Source: Onchocerca lupi (lineage: Eukaryota; Nematoda; Chromadorea; Rhabditida; Onchocercidae). Taken from it: a stretch of 64,000 nt of DNA. The notes below the pieces were generated by a model. The model did not search any database. It saw nothing but the letters and a program-made list of their open reading frames with translations, and had not been told where the DNA came from. The stretch lies in assembly GCA_028564675.1 (NCBI GenBank), contig JAOVVO010000159.1, forward strand, positions 62,001-126,000, in the 5' to 3' direction. Shown one piece after another: positions 51,497 to 64,000 of this stretch. The position numbers were made by a program, and so were the translations under genes. Every line of letters starts with the position of its first letter. Position 1 is the first letter of the stretch.

Positions 51497-54400
51497 TAAA
51501 TACATCAAATATTTTGCTCTTTTTTTTTTTTTGTCACTTTATTCGTAAAAATTTTAGAAAATTTTAATATACATGCAAAATTTTTTAATGAAATTAAAAT
51601 TATTCATTTCCAAAAATTTTTATTTGGAAAGCTTTATTTCAAAACTTTTCTTTACGTGTATTATCATTTATAATTTTTAGAATTGATTGTAATAAATGAC
51701 TTTATATATGTATAATTACGATGCTTTCTTCACTTCTCCCACAATTACAAAAATTGAGTAATTAATTATCACTAGAATTATCACAAATTATTGCAAAAAT
51801 TTCACTTTCATTTAATTACATTGATCATATTCTTCTTATTTCATTTTTGGTCATCAATGAATTTAGTTTTTTTATCATTATATTATTTTTGATCATTATT
51901 TTATTTTTTTTCCCTATTTTTTCTCTTTTTACGTAATTTTTTATAATTTTCTAGATAAAGATTTTTTCATTTTTGATAAAAGAAAATCAAATTCTCTAAA
52001 TTCTACAATAAAAAATTTCGAAAATTAACACAAAAATCATGATAAAATCAAAATGAAATAAAATTTTTCGAAAAAATTCAAAAATAAGAAATGATTTAAC
52101 TGTGCTGTTTTATCAAAACCTAAAGAGCTTTATTTTTGCTCGCAACTTCATAATTAATTAATACTATTTCAACTCTATCATTTGATAATCATTGATTGTT
52201 ATTATCACTCTTAGTTATTAATGCTGGTAATTTGATAGGAGACTAAACAGCAATTAAATTGAGTAGAATGGATTTTAAATATTTCATAAATCGAAATTTT
52301 CCTTTCAACCAACAATTCATTTATGAATCACTGGAAAAAATTACATTTGTATCACAACTATTAAGCGTTAAGCGTTATGCATTTTTAATGATCAGAAAAA
52401 TAAAAAGGAAAATTTCGAATGTTTTTTTGGCCTATTTCCATTCCCTATTTAATTTCATTTTTTTTTTTTAAATTTCTGCATTAATTTAATTTTACCAATT
52501 ATTTCTGAAATGATTAATGTAATTTGATCAAGAAATAGGAATAGCACTGTATCTTACTTTTATGGAATCCGAATAATATGTTAATAAAGCTTAAATTTTT
52601 CCTTTTTTACGTTTAAAATTTTACTGTTCTTTGATGTCGCCGATCTTCTTAACCGTGACAAAATAAGGGTTCTTGTTTTTCTCGTAATTTTATCGAATAT
52701 CTCGCGGTATCTCAAACTTGGGTAATTAAACCTTTATTACAGAAATTTAGATAACACGATAACATACAAATCAATTATATCAACATAACAATTTAAATGA
52801 CGAATAGTTAATATAAGAAAAGAGGATAAAGGATATCATTAAGAAGAAACTTAAAAAAAAAAACCCAGACGGTGGAACCAACCGCATCCTTCGTTAGCCT
52901 TTCTTTAAAATGATGCTCAAAGGAGCATTTCCGTAACATGAGAAGGCTTTTCTTTGTTAGCGCATGACAGCGCTTTTATGGTATGATTACAACAGTATGA
53001 AACAAAGGTTAAGCATTTAACATAGTCATAAAATAAGCTTAAGCAACTTAACAAAGCCATTTAATTTGAAACAAAGAGATATGGTTTTTTACAACTACCA
53101 ACGATTACAATTTGCTTCCTTTAAAACAAAGAAATCACATTTCTTAATCTTCCTCGCTCATTTCGGCGACACTGACAATAACTCCGCCTGATTGATCAAT
53201 TTCGGAATTCCTCATCGCTATCGATAATTTTTCTGAATTTCACGTGCCAATTATGTTAATTTAAAAGAATCTTAGCTTTACCCATTAAAAATTTTGACTT
53301 TAAAGAAAAAAAAAAGAGGTGCAACGAAAAAGGAATGGATATTGGAGAAAGATAAAGGGAGCGAGTGGAAAAGAAGAATGAAGAAGGATGGAGGAATTTT
53401 ATGGAATTAAGAAAAGGGAAATGAGGTTGAAATATGCCAAAATGTGATGTACTGATTAGTCGGAACAACTGTTCCATATCTTTAACTAATCAATGAATTG
53501 CTGCTGTAATTGTATCGTCTTATTCTTCTTCCCGAAAAATATATTTCGGTTAAAACAATGATGATAACGCCCTAAACCTTTTTAATCACAAATAAACACT
53601 AAAGCGGTATTTATTACTTTTTAGTTAGTGATGAATACTTATTTAGTATTTGTTTTAATTATCAATATCTGTAATTAGTAATATTTTAAGAAATTTCAAT
53701 ACGTCCGATACGGTACGGTAAAGATGTTATCAAATGCAATGATTTTAGTAAGCAAGTTAGAAAATTGAAAATGTAGAACTTGTATTATAATATATTTAAT
53801 AACATTTATTATGATATCTAGAATGATATAATAATGCATTAATTTTGTTTAACATTTTCCTCATTTGTCCAGAATGAAATGAGAAATGACCACTGTCCTG
53901 TAATTATTTCAGCTGTTGTTGTTTGTTGTTTTTTGTTTATAATTTTAGTGTTTATTATTTGTACTATTTTTTAAATACCATATCATATCGCGAAATGATT
54001 GAGCAATCAATGACAGTTAATGCATAATCTAAAATAAAATGCCTTTATAATATATGAAAATTGGGACTGTTATTTTACATAAATTTCTCAATTATCTAAA
54101 CTGAATATAATTTAATTTTCTTTTTACTACTAACCCAAACATAATCTAATTACTAAATTTAAGATAATTTAATTACTAAACGAAATATAACTTAATATAT
54201 GATTGAATAATCGATAACAACTTTGATCAAGAAGAAAAAGGAAAAAATGATGAGAGCGACATTAAATAAAAGAAAAGAAGATATTTAAAAATTTCTCATG
54301 AATTCCAGAAATTATATATATTTGTTGAGCAAAGAAACTGGTAAATAATTCAAGATGATTCAATTGCTGATCATATTTATTGGCTATAATAAATCAATTT

Positions 54401-54519
54401 TTAGCTAAAAATGGTTAGATTTGATGTGAAAATTAAAGGAATACAAGTATTCGAAGAAAAAAAAGAGTCATCTATGAATCCTATCTGTTCAAAAATAAGT
54501 TCATTGAAATTCATTATGA
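51497..54519. other. Convergent spacer between GGT and osm-3
   Basis: No gene of a known family. It contains GGT 3' flanking signals (AATAAA at 51691), the LTR-like block at 52635-53171, a purine-rich plus-strand tract (53310-53420), and an AATAAA on minus (54376-54381), about 140 bp past the osm-3 stop. The open frames at 52259-52471, 53256-53477 and 54411-54677 lack domains; the last is antisense to the osm-3 terminal exon. Confidence 0.6.
52635..53171. mobile_element. Putative solo LTR or TIR element
   Basis: The 537-bp block begins TGTCGCCGA and ends TCGGCGACA, a perfect 9-bp inverted terminal repeat of the TG...CA kind typical of LTRs. It is clearly less AT-rich than its surroundings. 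Flanking tetranucleotides TTGA and CTGA match at three of four bases, so a clean target duplication is not shown. Inside, ATGCTC-AAAG-GAGCAT (about 52911-52926) lies within outer arms AGCCTT...AAGGCT, a possible hairpin. No coding region is present. Confidence 0.4.
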
Positions 54520-57500
54520 TTATTTTGATTTCACTGAAAGTGCTTCAAGACGCTGCGGTTTCCGGAAAATGGAAGGCTTCTCGTAGATTTCATCCGTGTA
54601 TACAACACCTCTCAATAAATCATTACACTGTTTTCGAGGTAGCGTATATTTATCGAATCGTGAATCTGACAATGTAAAAATGAAATGAAAATGACGTAAT
54701 TAAATGGAAAAAAAAAACATGAAATATTTGAATAGAATTTTCATATCATTTTCTGACATTACATTATCCGGTACAACTTTCATTTCTGAAAGTATATCCA
54801 GGCCTAATAAGATCATCATAATTGGAATGGATATTTTTGTTTTGCCATACTTCCAGTAGTACATAGATCGAATATGGTGGCATAAATTATTCTCCCAAAA
54901 TAGTCTACTAAACGGATAGCAATGGAACATAGCTTTGTTGAAGGTATACCTATCAATTTCTAACGTGAGAAAAAAAGAAATTCGAAAAAAAACAAAATTA
55001 TAATGAGATTTTCCGGAATTCTTACCGATTGTACGATTCCGATCGGCTTTGTATTTGTTCATAAGACCATCCCTGCTGAACGGTTTGAAATAATTGCTTG
55101 CTATATTTTCTTCCGCACTTTTTGCCAATCTCTATGATATTTCAGATTTTATAACTTCTCTTTGTTAAGATCTATTATAATAATTGTACTAATTTTAAAA
55201 TAAACCACTGGAAAACCATTCCGGATGATTTTTTTTCTTTTTTTTTTTTTTTTTAAATTAGGAACCTTTTCTCTTTGTCGGGAAATTAACAAGAAATTAA
55301 CGATAGAAGGAAAAGACAGTGTAAATTTAAGTTTGAAAATGCTTGGAAATTAAAAGATAGCACTTTTATATTCTAATAGCAATTAATTTTTTCAGCAATC
55401 AGCAGGAATTTCTGAAATAACAAGAGAATAAGTCGGAAGGAAAACGAAAACAGAATTACTTAAATGCCGATTTCGGACTTAAATTTTAAGGAAAAATGGA
55501 AATAAAATTCAAAAATTAAACAGTTCCTTTCTATTTCTTTACAGGCTAATTTTGGTAAAAAGTAAGATTTTACTGTTGATTTACCTGTTTAAGTTTCGAT
55601 GAGTCATCTTTTGTATCCAAAGATAACGAATTATGCGAATCAACTAAGCCACCAGCTGTTACTAAAATTAGCATATGTCTAATTCAAATTTATAATTTCA
55701 AAAATGGAAATATAATTTTTGAAAAATTAGCAAAATTTAAATCATTTTAAATATTTCTTCAGATTAAACACAAATCCTTCAGCAAAAAACGAATCATTTT
55801 TTTTATTAAAATAATATACCAGGTGCAGCATAAGGTAATGTGGTACGAGGAATGATTAAATCCGGTAAAATCCATTTTCCCTGATCTTCATTCCACATTG
55901 CGTCACGTTTAATTTTTTCCATATTAAAATAATTGCAATCTTTTTTAAGCATCGGATGTATCTAAAATGCCATATGTAATATATAATACATCAGTTTTAA
56001 GTATTAAGTTTTAAAAAAAGGAAAGAAAAAGAGATTCAGAAATGTTGAGCTGAAAATACATTAGATTAAAACAAAAGAAAAAAATGGATACTCGATCATT
56101 GCGAAAAAAAAATCATTCAGTTAAGTGGTAATAAGTAAAATTGTAACATATTACCTTGTCCAAAATTTGCTGTAATAACTTAACTTGTTGATCCTGCTTT
56201 CTAATTGTTTCCAAATAATCAAGCCTATCAAGCTCAAATTCACCATGTAAATCCTCTATATCATTTTCTAGCGACTGTATCTATAAATTACAATTTTATT
56301 AATTATTTCGAAATTCCTTCAAATTTTCTCTTCTAATTAGAATTTCTAATCCTTTCAAAATATCAACTACTTGACTAATGACTGAGCTGTTGCGTACATT
56401 TTTTGAGAAAATTTAAATCAAATTCTCTTTTTTTATCCACAATTACTTTTTGGTAAAGTAGCAATTAAAGTTAATTAGCAATCAAAAATTGGAACACCTG
56501 AATGTTTTATATTTGAAAAGCATTGCAGAAGAAAACATTACTTTTAATTTAGCCTTATTATATTCTTCCGTAATTGCTTCTAACTTTTCCTGTGTTGAAC
56601 TATAAACATGAAGTAATGGATCATCACTGTGTACATTTAATGCTGCTGAAAAATTGCTATATTTTAAAATTACAAGTAAAAATCCAAATCTTCAAAATCA
56701 AACTTTTTCCCGGAATTTAATTAGTATTCCAATTATTAATCATAAAATGACAACATTATTTTTTCATTATAATATCACTGCTGAAAACTCTGAGGATTTT
56801 CAGAATTATTTAAGTAATTTAATTTAGGATTATCAGAATCATGTATTCTGATGCTGAGGAATATTCGAATCATATGTTCCGATGACAATATGCAACAGAA
56901 ACACAATTATTCAGCTTAGTCCACCGTTAACTTGGGCTTTGATTGGCTCATATCTCTTTGACTGGTCAATAAAGGTCAGCGTCATCTATGACGAGGTCAA
57001 ACTTGCAGGACCATATCGATTCAAACAAGAATTCAATAATATTAACATATAGGGAATATAATCAGTTACATATTTGTTGATTTGTTTTGAAGTTTAACGA
57101 AACTATTCTACAATCAGAAATAAGACTAGACTTAGATAATAAAGCCCAATCGTGCAACTTGTTAAATCAAAATATATGATTGTTGAAACAAGATTCTCGT
57201 GAAATATTTGCATGAGATTCGGGAAAAAAAAATTCCGCCTTACCGGCAAGTCTTTCCATTTTCTTTTCTGCTTCCTTCATCTTAATCTGTCGTTGTTCTT
57301 TGAGTGCTTCATTATTTGCCTATAATTTTTGTAAATAAAAAATTTCAAAAATTACTACCATTCAATTCCTCATAATAAAGTTAAAATTATCATTTCACAG
57401 ATTGAAAATGAACGAATGAATTAAAAAGTAAGACGACCAACTTGTTCACCACCAACAAATTGTTTTTCCAAAATTTGTAATCGTTTCCTTGCTTCACCAA

Positions 57501-60500
57501 CGTCTAAATTACGATCAATTTCTAATGCTTCTGCTGCTCTCTCGTATTGTTCCTTCAATGCTGCATATTCTTCTTGCAATTTTGCTTTGCTTTTTTGTTC
57601 ATTTTGATACTGTAATCGTAGCTCGTTGATTGCTGCATTAAATTCAGCTTTAAGTTGTTCACGTTCTTCATTCAGTTCATTCGAATTCGTGTGTATATTA
57701 TTATCTATAATTAAAATGAAATCCCTTCATTTTTTCTCGCCCTTTTGTCTCATATCCTTTCGCATATTTCTGTTAATTTTTTATCATATTTGTTTCAGAA
57801 ATCGTATCAATCTTTGATATCTTTTCGATTGGAATACTATCTGCTCCGACTGTCATCACTTTCATTTCATTTCAAGAATATTTTTCTAATCAACTAATAA
57901 TGTAAACATTCTTTCTCAATTTTTGTTGTTCTTTTTTGCTCGACATACCTTAACGATTGCTCCTTGCAAAGTTGTAATTTCCATACTAAGTTCAAGTAAT
58001 TAAAATTCTGATTTGTTTTTTTTTTTTTCATACCTATGTGAATATCCATTCAAGTTTATTGGAATCTAATTCTTTCAATCTAATATTCTACACCTTTTCA
58101 GTCAATATTTCTAAAGTCAGCGTCATTCTCGAGTATCGAATTAAGCAAAAATATATCACATATTTCATACATTTAATTTGTTTTATCAGTAATTCATCAA
58201 TTTATCAGACAGCAAATCAAGCATAAATGACATTTACCGCCTTGTATCATAGCTTTGAGTCGTTGAATTTCTTCTTGGTACTCCCGAAGTAATGCATCTT
58301 TCGGATCCTCATTAATTCTTGGCTTATTTTTGATATTTTTCGCACGATTTGCATATCTTGAAAAGAATTGTAGAAGATGAGAAAATTTTTTATATCAGAT
58401 ATAATTCCGCACTTTTTCCCTTCCTAAATTAAAATCAAAATCATACTCTTAATGTCTGTTTATAGTGAGACAAGTAGTGAATATAACTTTGATATTTTGA
58501 AATACTTAACAGTAACTTATCAACTAACCTTAGAGTTGAAAGAGTCTCATCATAATTATCACTGGAAGATGATATACAAGCAATCATGATCGTTTTCATG
58601 TTTCCTCCCAATGAATCCTGAAAAAACAAGCAGAAGAAAAAGAAGAAAATTATTAAAGAGCTTTTTTTCTTTAGAAAAAGAAAATTATCCTGTTTATCTT
58701 ATCGATCCATTATAATTTATATAATTTCAAATTATCTAATTTTTACCAATCAATGCCTTATTCACTTTTTTTAATCATAATTAAATATTATTTATGCGAT
58801 CTTAATTAAAACCCCTGGATGATGTTAGATATCCCAATCTTAATTAAAACTTTTGAATAATATCAGTTATTTTGCTTTTATCGAAAACTCATTACTGAAC
58901 TATTTCCTACTTCCATACATTTTATTTAAAAAATATTAAAATTGGACTTCATCGAAAATTACAAAAATTATGTAGTAATAAAGAAAAAAAAACATTTGAA
59001 ATATTAATTATTTTAATCTCACTTTTAACAAGCGTGTTAACTTTGAATCACGATAAGGAATATGTTTTGATTTGCCATCTACAAAAGCTGATATCACATT
59101 TCCCAAAGCTGATAATGAAAGATTAATCTTGGTTGCTTCTTTGAAACGATCACCAGTAGTACCTTAGAAAGAAAGGCTCCCATTATCATAATCTAATTTA
59201 AATATCATTTTTATCTTTCTTATCAGCTCAATTATTTGTATGAAATTTTTGTAAAATTTTTGACAAACTTTATATTAAAATTTCAATCTTGATGAATATT
59301 TTTTGTTCAAATTTATGAAATAAATATTTGAAAATACCAGTTTTTGCTTGTCTTTCACTGCCTGCCAAATCTACCAAATTTAATTTTCCTATTCGTATTG
59401 ATCCGTTATTGAGTGCTACTTCAACATAAACCGTAAAAATGGAATGTGATCGAGAAGAATCCTTATTCATTAAAGTTGCTCCAACGTGACGATTCTCCGA
59501 GCCTTCCTTCATTAACCTTTGACACGCTTTGTAATCGTGACATACATGCATGGATAATCCAGCAACATATACACCACGTTCACTATGCTCTTTGATTTCT
59601 AATTTTTTGTTGTGATTCGTACTCAATAAATCATGTACTTCTTCATTGTAAATCTATAAATACTACTAAATTAACTTTTAAATTTAAATAAATAATTATA
59701 AAATATATCAAAATCGTCTACGATATTTAATGCTCAAATGCTAATTCAATCATTTGGAATTTCACAATTTTAAAATTTGAAACTTTCATTCATTTCTAAT
59801 ATAAAGTATCAAAACTCATCAAAATTTTAATTTCAGATAAAAAGAAAAGTTTCTCTTCTTTTTATGCCAAAATATCAAAAATTTCCATTTTTTAATTTTT
59901 AAAACTTGCAATTATTAATTAAAAATAAAAGTAGAAATTGAACCTCTAAATACGATGCATGGACCAAAAATTTGGCGTTATCAGTGGTTGCTGTTGCTTC
60001 AAAGATGTGTTCGAATGCTCGAAGTATGATACCTTTTTGAGATGGGACATTATCATCGCCTTGCATCGAATAAGTTTTACCGGAACCCGTTTGACCGTAT
60101 GCAAATACGGTACCATTATATCCTTGAATAACACTCTGTAAAGAATGCAGTACATTTGTATTAATTTCATTTACTTTATAAGTTAAACTTCGAGAAATTC
60201 TGAAGCATTTAGAATAATTTAAACAAAGAGACTGTTAAAAAGCGCATTTCTTATTTATAATTGTTTATTTCGACAATTGTTTACAATATAACAAATAATA
60301 TTTACAATATAATATAAGGAAGAACGAAAAATTATAGTTAAAAAAAATTACTTAAATTATTTCAAATTGAAAAAAAAGTCAAAGCAGAAAGAAATTTTTA
60401 TATATTATCAATAAAGTAGAAATAATTATGTCACATTTGTATTTAATTTCGTAGGTGGTATATATTCAATGTTATTTGATTGAACCGTGAAATTGTATTA

Positions 60501-62516
60501 TATTATAAAAATATAGCAAAACTATACGACAAGTAATCATTTAATCACTTAACATTCACAAAACATAAAACCAAATTGAATTAAAATTTTGATTTTATTT
60601 TCAAAAATAAAATACAAATCATTTTCCAAAGAAAATGTTTTATATTAAATCTAGCATTCATTTAACGTTTGCTTTTTGTCTAGCATTGTAACGGTACTTA
60701 ATTTTTTCTTGTTAATAAGCCTAGGATGATAAGGCTTATCCTTTAGACTCTTAAATGATGCTTTTTTTGTTTATAACTTCTTATTTCGATAATTTTACTT
60801 ATGAATTCTCAGAAAAAAAATTGGGACTTATTTTGTCAAGTCTCTCAAAGTGCCAAATAATCAAAAATTTAATGAAATTGTTATTAAATTAAATTTAAAC
60901 TACTTTATTATTAAATTTATTAAAATTATTATGCAAAACATTTACTTCTACAAGCGGATAAACAATTTCATTATAAATCTGTTCGGCTGTTGCATCCATA
61001 TAGTAAACACCATCAAATGTAAATTGTTTCGTACAACCATTTTCACCTTGTAGGATCACCTGTCCACAACTTTGATCCATTTGTACACATACCTGAATTT
61101 CGAACTTTTATTTCAAATTTTCAAAAAAAAAAAAAAAAAACAAAAAAACAAAAAAATTGTTCAAAATATATTGAGCGATTAATGATAATTGAATGAGTTA
61201 TATTATGATTTTCATACCTAACTTGCTCATGTGTATTTATTTGGTCCATGTATTTGTTTCGAATTACTAGAAAAAGTATGTTAGTAAAACTTAAGATCAT
61301 ATTTGATGAATAATATTAACAATAAAAATTCATTTCTAACAAAACAGAATTTCAGAAAAAAAGAGAGAAAATTTTGGAATTGGAAAGAAAAAATGAAATC
61401 AAAATACAAATGTAAAATCATTTACATTTCTTTTATTCTTCCCTTCTATTCTGAAAAATAAAAAATAAAAGCTTTTTAATAAATAATCAAGAAATTCAAC
61501 TTTTTTTTCAATATAAAAATATGTGTTCCAATATCTAAGTTATTTTCAATTCAAAATCAATCTTTAAAAGATTAAAAAAAGAATGCATATAAAAATGTAT
61601 GATGCACTACTTGATGGTGCAATAGAAAAAAAAACTTTAAGAATAAAAATATGACAGAATGTCGGAAAAGAGAAATTTTCGATTTCTTTTTAATTCTATT
61701 TTAAGCATTGTGATTATTGACGTGATATAACATTATAAAATCATGGTGATGAAATCGTGATAGTATTATTCTGATGACATTATCGTGATGAAAATATCAA
61801 TATCACGATTTTTAAAAAATAATATCTGAATAAAGTGCACCATCCGATTAAACTTTATTAATTTCAGGAAGTTAAAGAGTTTTGATTGAGGATAAGTACT
61901 GATATATATTTATTAATTAATTATGTAATTATAGTTACAATAAAGACATCACTTTAAACTTAATATCACTTAATTACTTATTTACTACGTAAAATAAATT
62001 TAACAAATCAGGTAAAACAAGTCCAACACAATTTCATCCGGAAAATAGCAAAATCTCGAATTTAATTGAAATCTCTAAATTTTAAATTCAGTGATATGCA
62101 ATTTATCTTGCTTTGCATGTATCATTCTTCCTTCATTATTCTCTTTTAAACTTTTGAAACTTAACAATGAAATAGTACATTTTTTATTAGAATTAATGAA
62201 ATTCATTTGAAGGAAATTTAAAATTTGCGCATATTTATTATAATAAACATCATTATTTTTGCAAAAAAAAGAAAAAACCATCAAATATTTTGCCGAAAAT
62301 AATTCAAATTATTTTTAATTCTAATAAATGTACTGTTTCATTGGTAAGTTTCGAAAGTAAACAAACAAACAAAAAAGAAGATGACAAGGGTGCAAAAAAA
62401 AAAAAAAAAAAAAGAAATAAACGAATAGAAATGAATAATTTTACCTGTGAATTAAGATTTAATTCACGATCATTTAATGGACGACAACGACATATGACAC
62501 GTACACTTTCCGCCAT
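54520..62516 (-). CDS. osm-3: Kinesin-2 homodimeric motor OSM-3/KIF17
   Basis: OSM-3/KIF17 drives anterograde intraflagellar transport in the distal part of sensory cilia. Exons 5' to 3': 62445-62516, 60946-61092, 59944-60135, 59338-59653, 59023-59162, 58529-58617, 58238-58356, 57442-57704, 57244-57319, 56542-56645, 56155-56280, 55820-55961, 55585-55661, 55026-55131 and 54520-54665. All phases match, giving about 704 residues, close to the roughly 700 of C. elegans OSM-3. The motor starts MAESVRVICRCRPLNDRE and has the P-loop GQTGSGKT (87-94), switch I NKDSSRSH (200-207), switch II DLAGSE (232-237) and YRDSKLTRLL. The neck and stalk (RINEDPKDALLREYQEEI, KAKLQEEYAALKEQYERA, FVGGEQANNEALKEQRQ) are coiled-coil-like. 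The tail has DCNYFNMEKIKRD, ENIASNYF and FRKPQRLEALSVKSK, as in KIF17. Residue 289 is Lys where kinesins nearly always have Gln (LLQDSLGG). The ATG follows CGAAACAG directly, which suggests spliced-leader trans-splicing. Confidence 0.95.
54700..54959 (-). other. Phase-compatible alternative terminal exon in the last osm-3 intron
   Basis: A strong acceptor (TTTTTTTCTCACGTTAG) precedes an open frame of 85 codons plus stop (EIDRYTFNKAMFHCYPFSRL...). It joins in phase to the exon ending at 55026. Use would replace the conserved SRFDKYTLPRK...ALSVKSK tail. Retaining the short intron between them also stays open. No domain is recognised. The canonical tail at 54520-54665 is preferred because it resembles KIF17. 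Confidence 0.3.
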
Positions 62517-62519
62517 CTG
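62517..62519 (-). promoter_or_regulatory. Probable trans-splice acceptor of osm-3
   Basis: On the minus strand CGAAACAG abuts the ATG. Nematode spliced leaders are commonly added within a few bases of the start codon. The frame is open upstream (NNYPKIYPKQ before MAESVRV), so an unspliced longer start cannot be excluded from sequence alone. Confidence 0.45.
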
Positions 62520-62582
62520 TTTCGGATATATCTTTGGATAATTGTTGGAATCTAAAAAGTTGAATATTGCATTCAAATAATA

Positions 62583-62597
62583 GTCGCTCTTAGCAAC
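62583..62597. promoter_or_regulatory. X-box-like RFX/DAF-19 site upstream of osm-3
   Basis: GTCGCT-CTT-AGCAAC matches the RFX half-sites GTNRCC (5 of 6) and RGYAAC (6 of 6) with a 3-base spacer. It lies 67 bp upstream of the osm-3 ATG, within the window where nematode ciliary genes carry DAF-19 X-boxes. Most C. elegans X-boxes have a 2-base spacer, so spacing is atypical. Confidence 0.5.
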
Positions 62598-64000
62598 CGC
62601 TCTTAAAGAGCATAATGCTATCAGTTCATTTTATAATCCATTTTCAGTACACAAACATACATTCATATTTCAGACATACAAGCATATATTTCATCGAAAA
62701 TACTTTCATAACTGAGCACTTTCCATTTTTCAATTCTTTTTCTACAATGAAATGATCACTTCGAAGGTACCTTTCCCGTATTCTCACTCCTATACCTCAC
62801 CTCATCACTCAATTTAATAAGTTAAATTCCTACTTCTAACACAAATATTCATCATATCCATGCCTATACTTGTACCTATACTCATACCTATATCCATACT
62901 CATGCCCATACTCATGCTCATTACCTATACACAGGTAAAAACATACATATATCTACACTGGCATGTGATAGCTTAGAAACAGCTGAATCAACGATAAAAA
63001 CTTATTTATTCATCAAAATAATTCTACCACCTCTCATTTCATATTTGCATAACTTCGATTAGATTCCTGCATTCTCTATAATGCTTTATTTCATTTTCTT
63101 TTTAATTAACTTTTGCTTGATATGCCATTAAGAAGGTTGCAAAAAATAGTTGGGGTAAAATCTAATTAATCAATTATTATCAAAGCTTTCAACCATGAAA
63201 ACAATTCCTTTTCATAATTTATATCGCGATGTAATTTTATATACATGAAATGATTTGAAAAAAAAAAAAAAAATTCTCGGAATTTAAATTTATAATACAA
63301 ATTATTAGCTTACCCCCTTTAGTTAGAGTATCTATAAATAGGACAAACAGAATATTTTCTTTTTTTTTGTTTAAGTCATATTTTAAAGGAAAAAAAAAAC
63401 TTATTCTCTACTTTTGATTTATTGCAATTTTTTTTTTCAATTCTTCGTTGCAATCAGCAAGCAAATAAATCTTGGCAATAAGCAATGATAAGATGAAATG
63501 AAAAACAAAATCAAACATGATCTGTATCTTCTTAATTTCGATTAAATGCATGTTCAAAATTTGAATGTTCTTTGCAAATACTTTTCTAAGAAGCGAACTA
63601 ATATTCTCGAATGCGAGAATTTCAGATGAAAAAATTGAATTGATTGTTGAAAAAGTAATACTGATTTCAAAGGTCTTTCTTCTTTTATTTTGATAATCAA
63701 TGATATTTCAAAATTAAAAATTTGATTTTCCTCCTTCTTTCGTTATGTTAGCTTTGCTTTCTTCTACCTGAATAATGTCAATAAAAAGGGATCATCTTTA
63801 ATAAAAAAATAAAGAAAAATTTTAAAGAAGCGATCGTCCTTCAATAAGTCATCAGTGAATCATTAGTTTCAAAGAGTTTTCAAAGAAATGTTTTTTAATA
63901 ATTAATAAATCGGTCATGTAAATTCAAGTTAATGATTAATCGATAATAAAGATAATATATATATAGAACGGATTTTATTCGTTATAATGCTATACAATGT
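62598..64000. other. Upstream flank of osm-3
   Basis: No exon was recognised. The stretch contains a pyrimidine-biased degenerate repeat of CATAC/CATGCC/CTATAC units (about 62860-62940) and otherwise AT-rich sequence. It probably holds the osm-3 promoter. Confidence 0.55.
62860..62940. repeat. Degenerate ACTCATACC/CTATA tandem repeat
   Basis: Repeating CCATGCCTATAC, CTCATACCTATA and CCATACTCATGC phrases of about 12 bp with frequent changes. It lies about 350-430 bp upstream of the osm-3 ATG. Confidence 0.7.

Noticed and set aside
54411..54677. An 88-residue plus frame
   Set aside because: Antisense to the terminal osm-3 exon, which has clear kinesin tail similarity on the other strand.

Overview
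The window is nuclear DNA of an animal, strongly AT-rich, with small exons separated by introns of about 40 bp to more than 5 kb, GT-AG junctions and short TTTCAG/TTTTAG acceptors. The gene set and details (an OSM-3-type kinesin starting MAESVRV, an RGS-7-type C2-RGS protein, a TWK-type K2P channel, an ATG placed directly behind a splice acceptor as in spliced-leader genes) point to a nematode. The intron sizes and base composition would suit a filarial or other spirurine worm, but that is inference. No bacterial, viral or CRISPR-like content was seen.

Layout: (1) 1-17310, minus strand: C2-RGS regulator of G-protein signalling (rgs-7/RGS3 type). The window starts inside its RGS domain, so the 3' end lies off the left edge. 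A candidate 5' exon sits at 24397-24480. (2) 17311-26642: mostly non-coding, with a cluster of TACGTG motifs (18.58-19.09 kb), a 70-75 bp tandem repeat and repeat relics. (3) 26643-31749, minus: two-pore-domain K+ channel. Its 5' end lies beside seven tandem 52-bp repeats that duplicate the splice-acceptor/start region and carry paired ACGTG motifs. (4) 32.1-37.0 kb: no gene seen. (5) 37007-40401, minus: kelch-repeat protein whose N-terminal part was not found. (6) 41257-51496, plus: membrane-anchored gamma-glutamyltransferase in 13 visible exons, divergent from the kelch gene across a spacer with a long AAT microsatellite. (7) 51.5-54.5 kb: convergent spacer with a less AT-rich, LTR-like block. 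(8) 54520-62516, minus: complete OSM-3/KIF17 kinesin-2, 15 exons, about 704 residues, with an X-box-like RFX/DAF-19 site 67 bp upstream of its ATG.

The genes do not form a single pathway. RGS, K2P channel and ciliary kinesin are all typical of excitable or sensory cells; GGT handles extracellular glutathione; the kelch protein is probably an adaptor. Splice junctions were placed by reading GT-AG sites and checking that phases match between neighbouring exons. Junctions that could not be made consistent are flagged as findings. The most interesting structures are the 52-bp array at the K2P start, the TACGTG motifs shared by that array and the RGS 5' region, the osm-3 X-box and alternative tail exon, decoy acceptors before the last GGT exon, and a non-canonical kelch junction.
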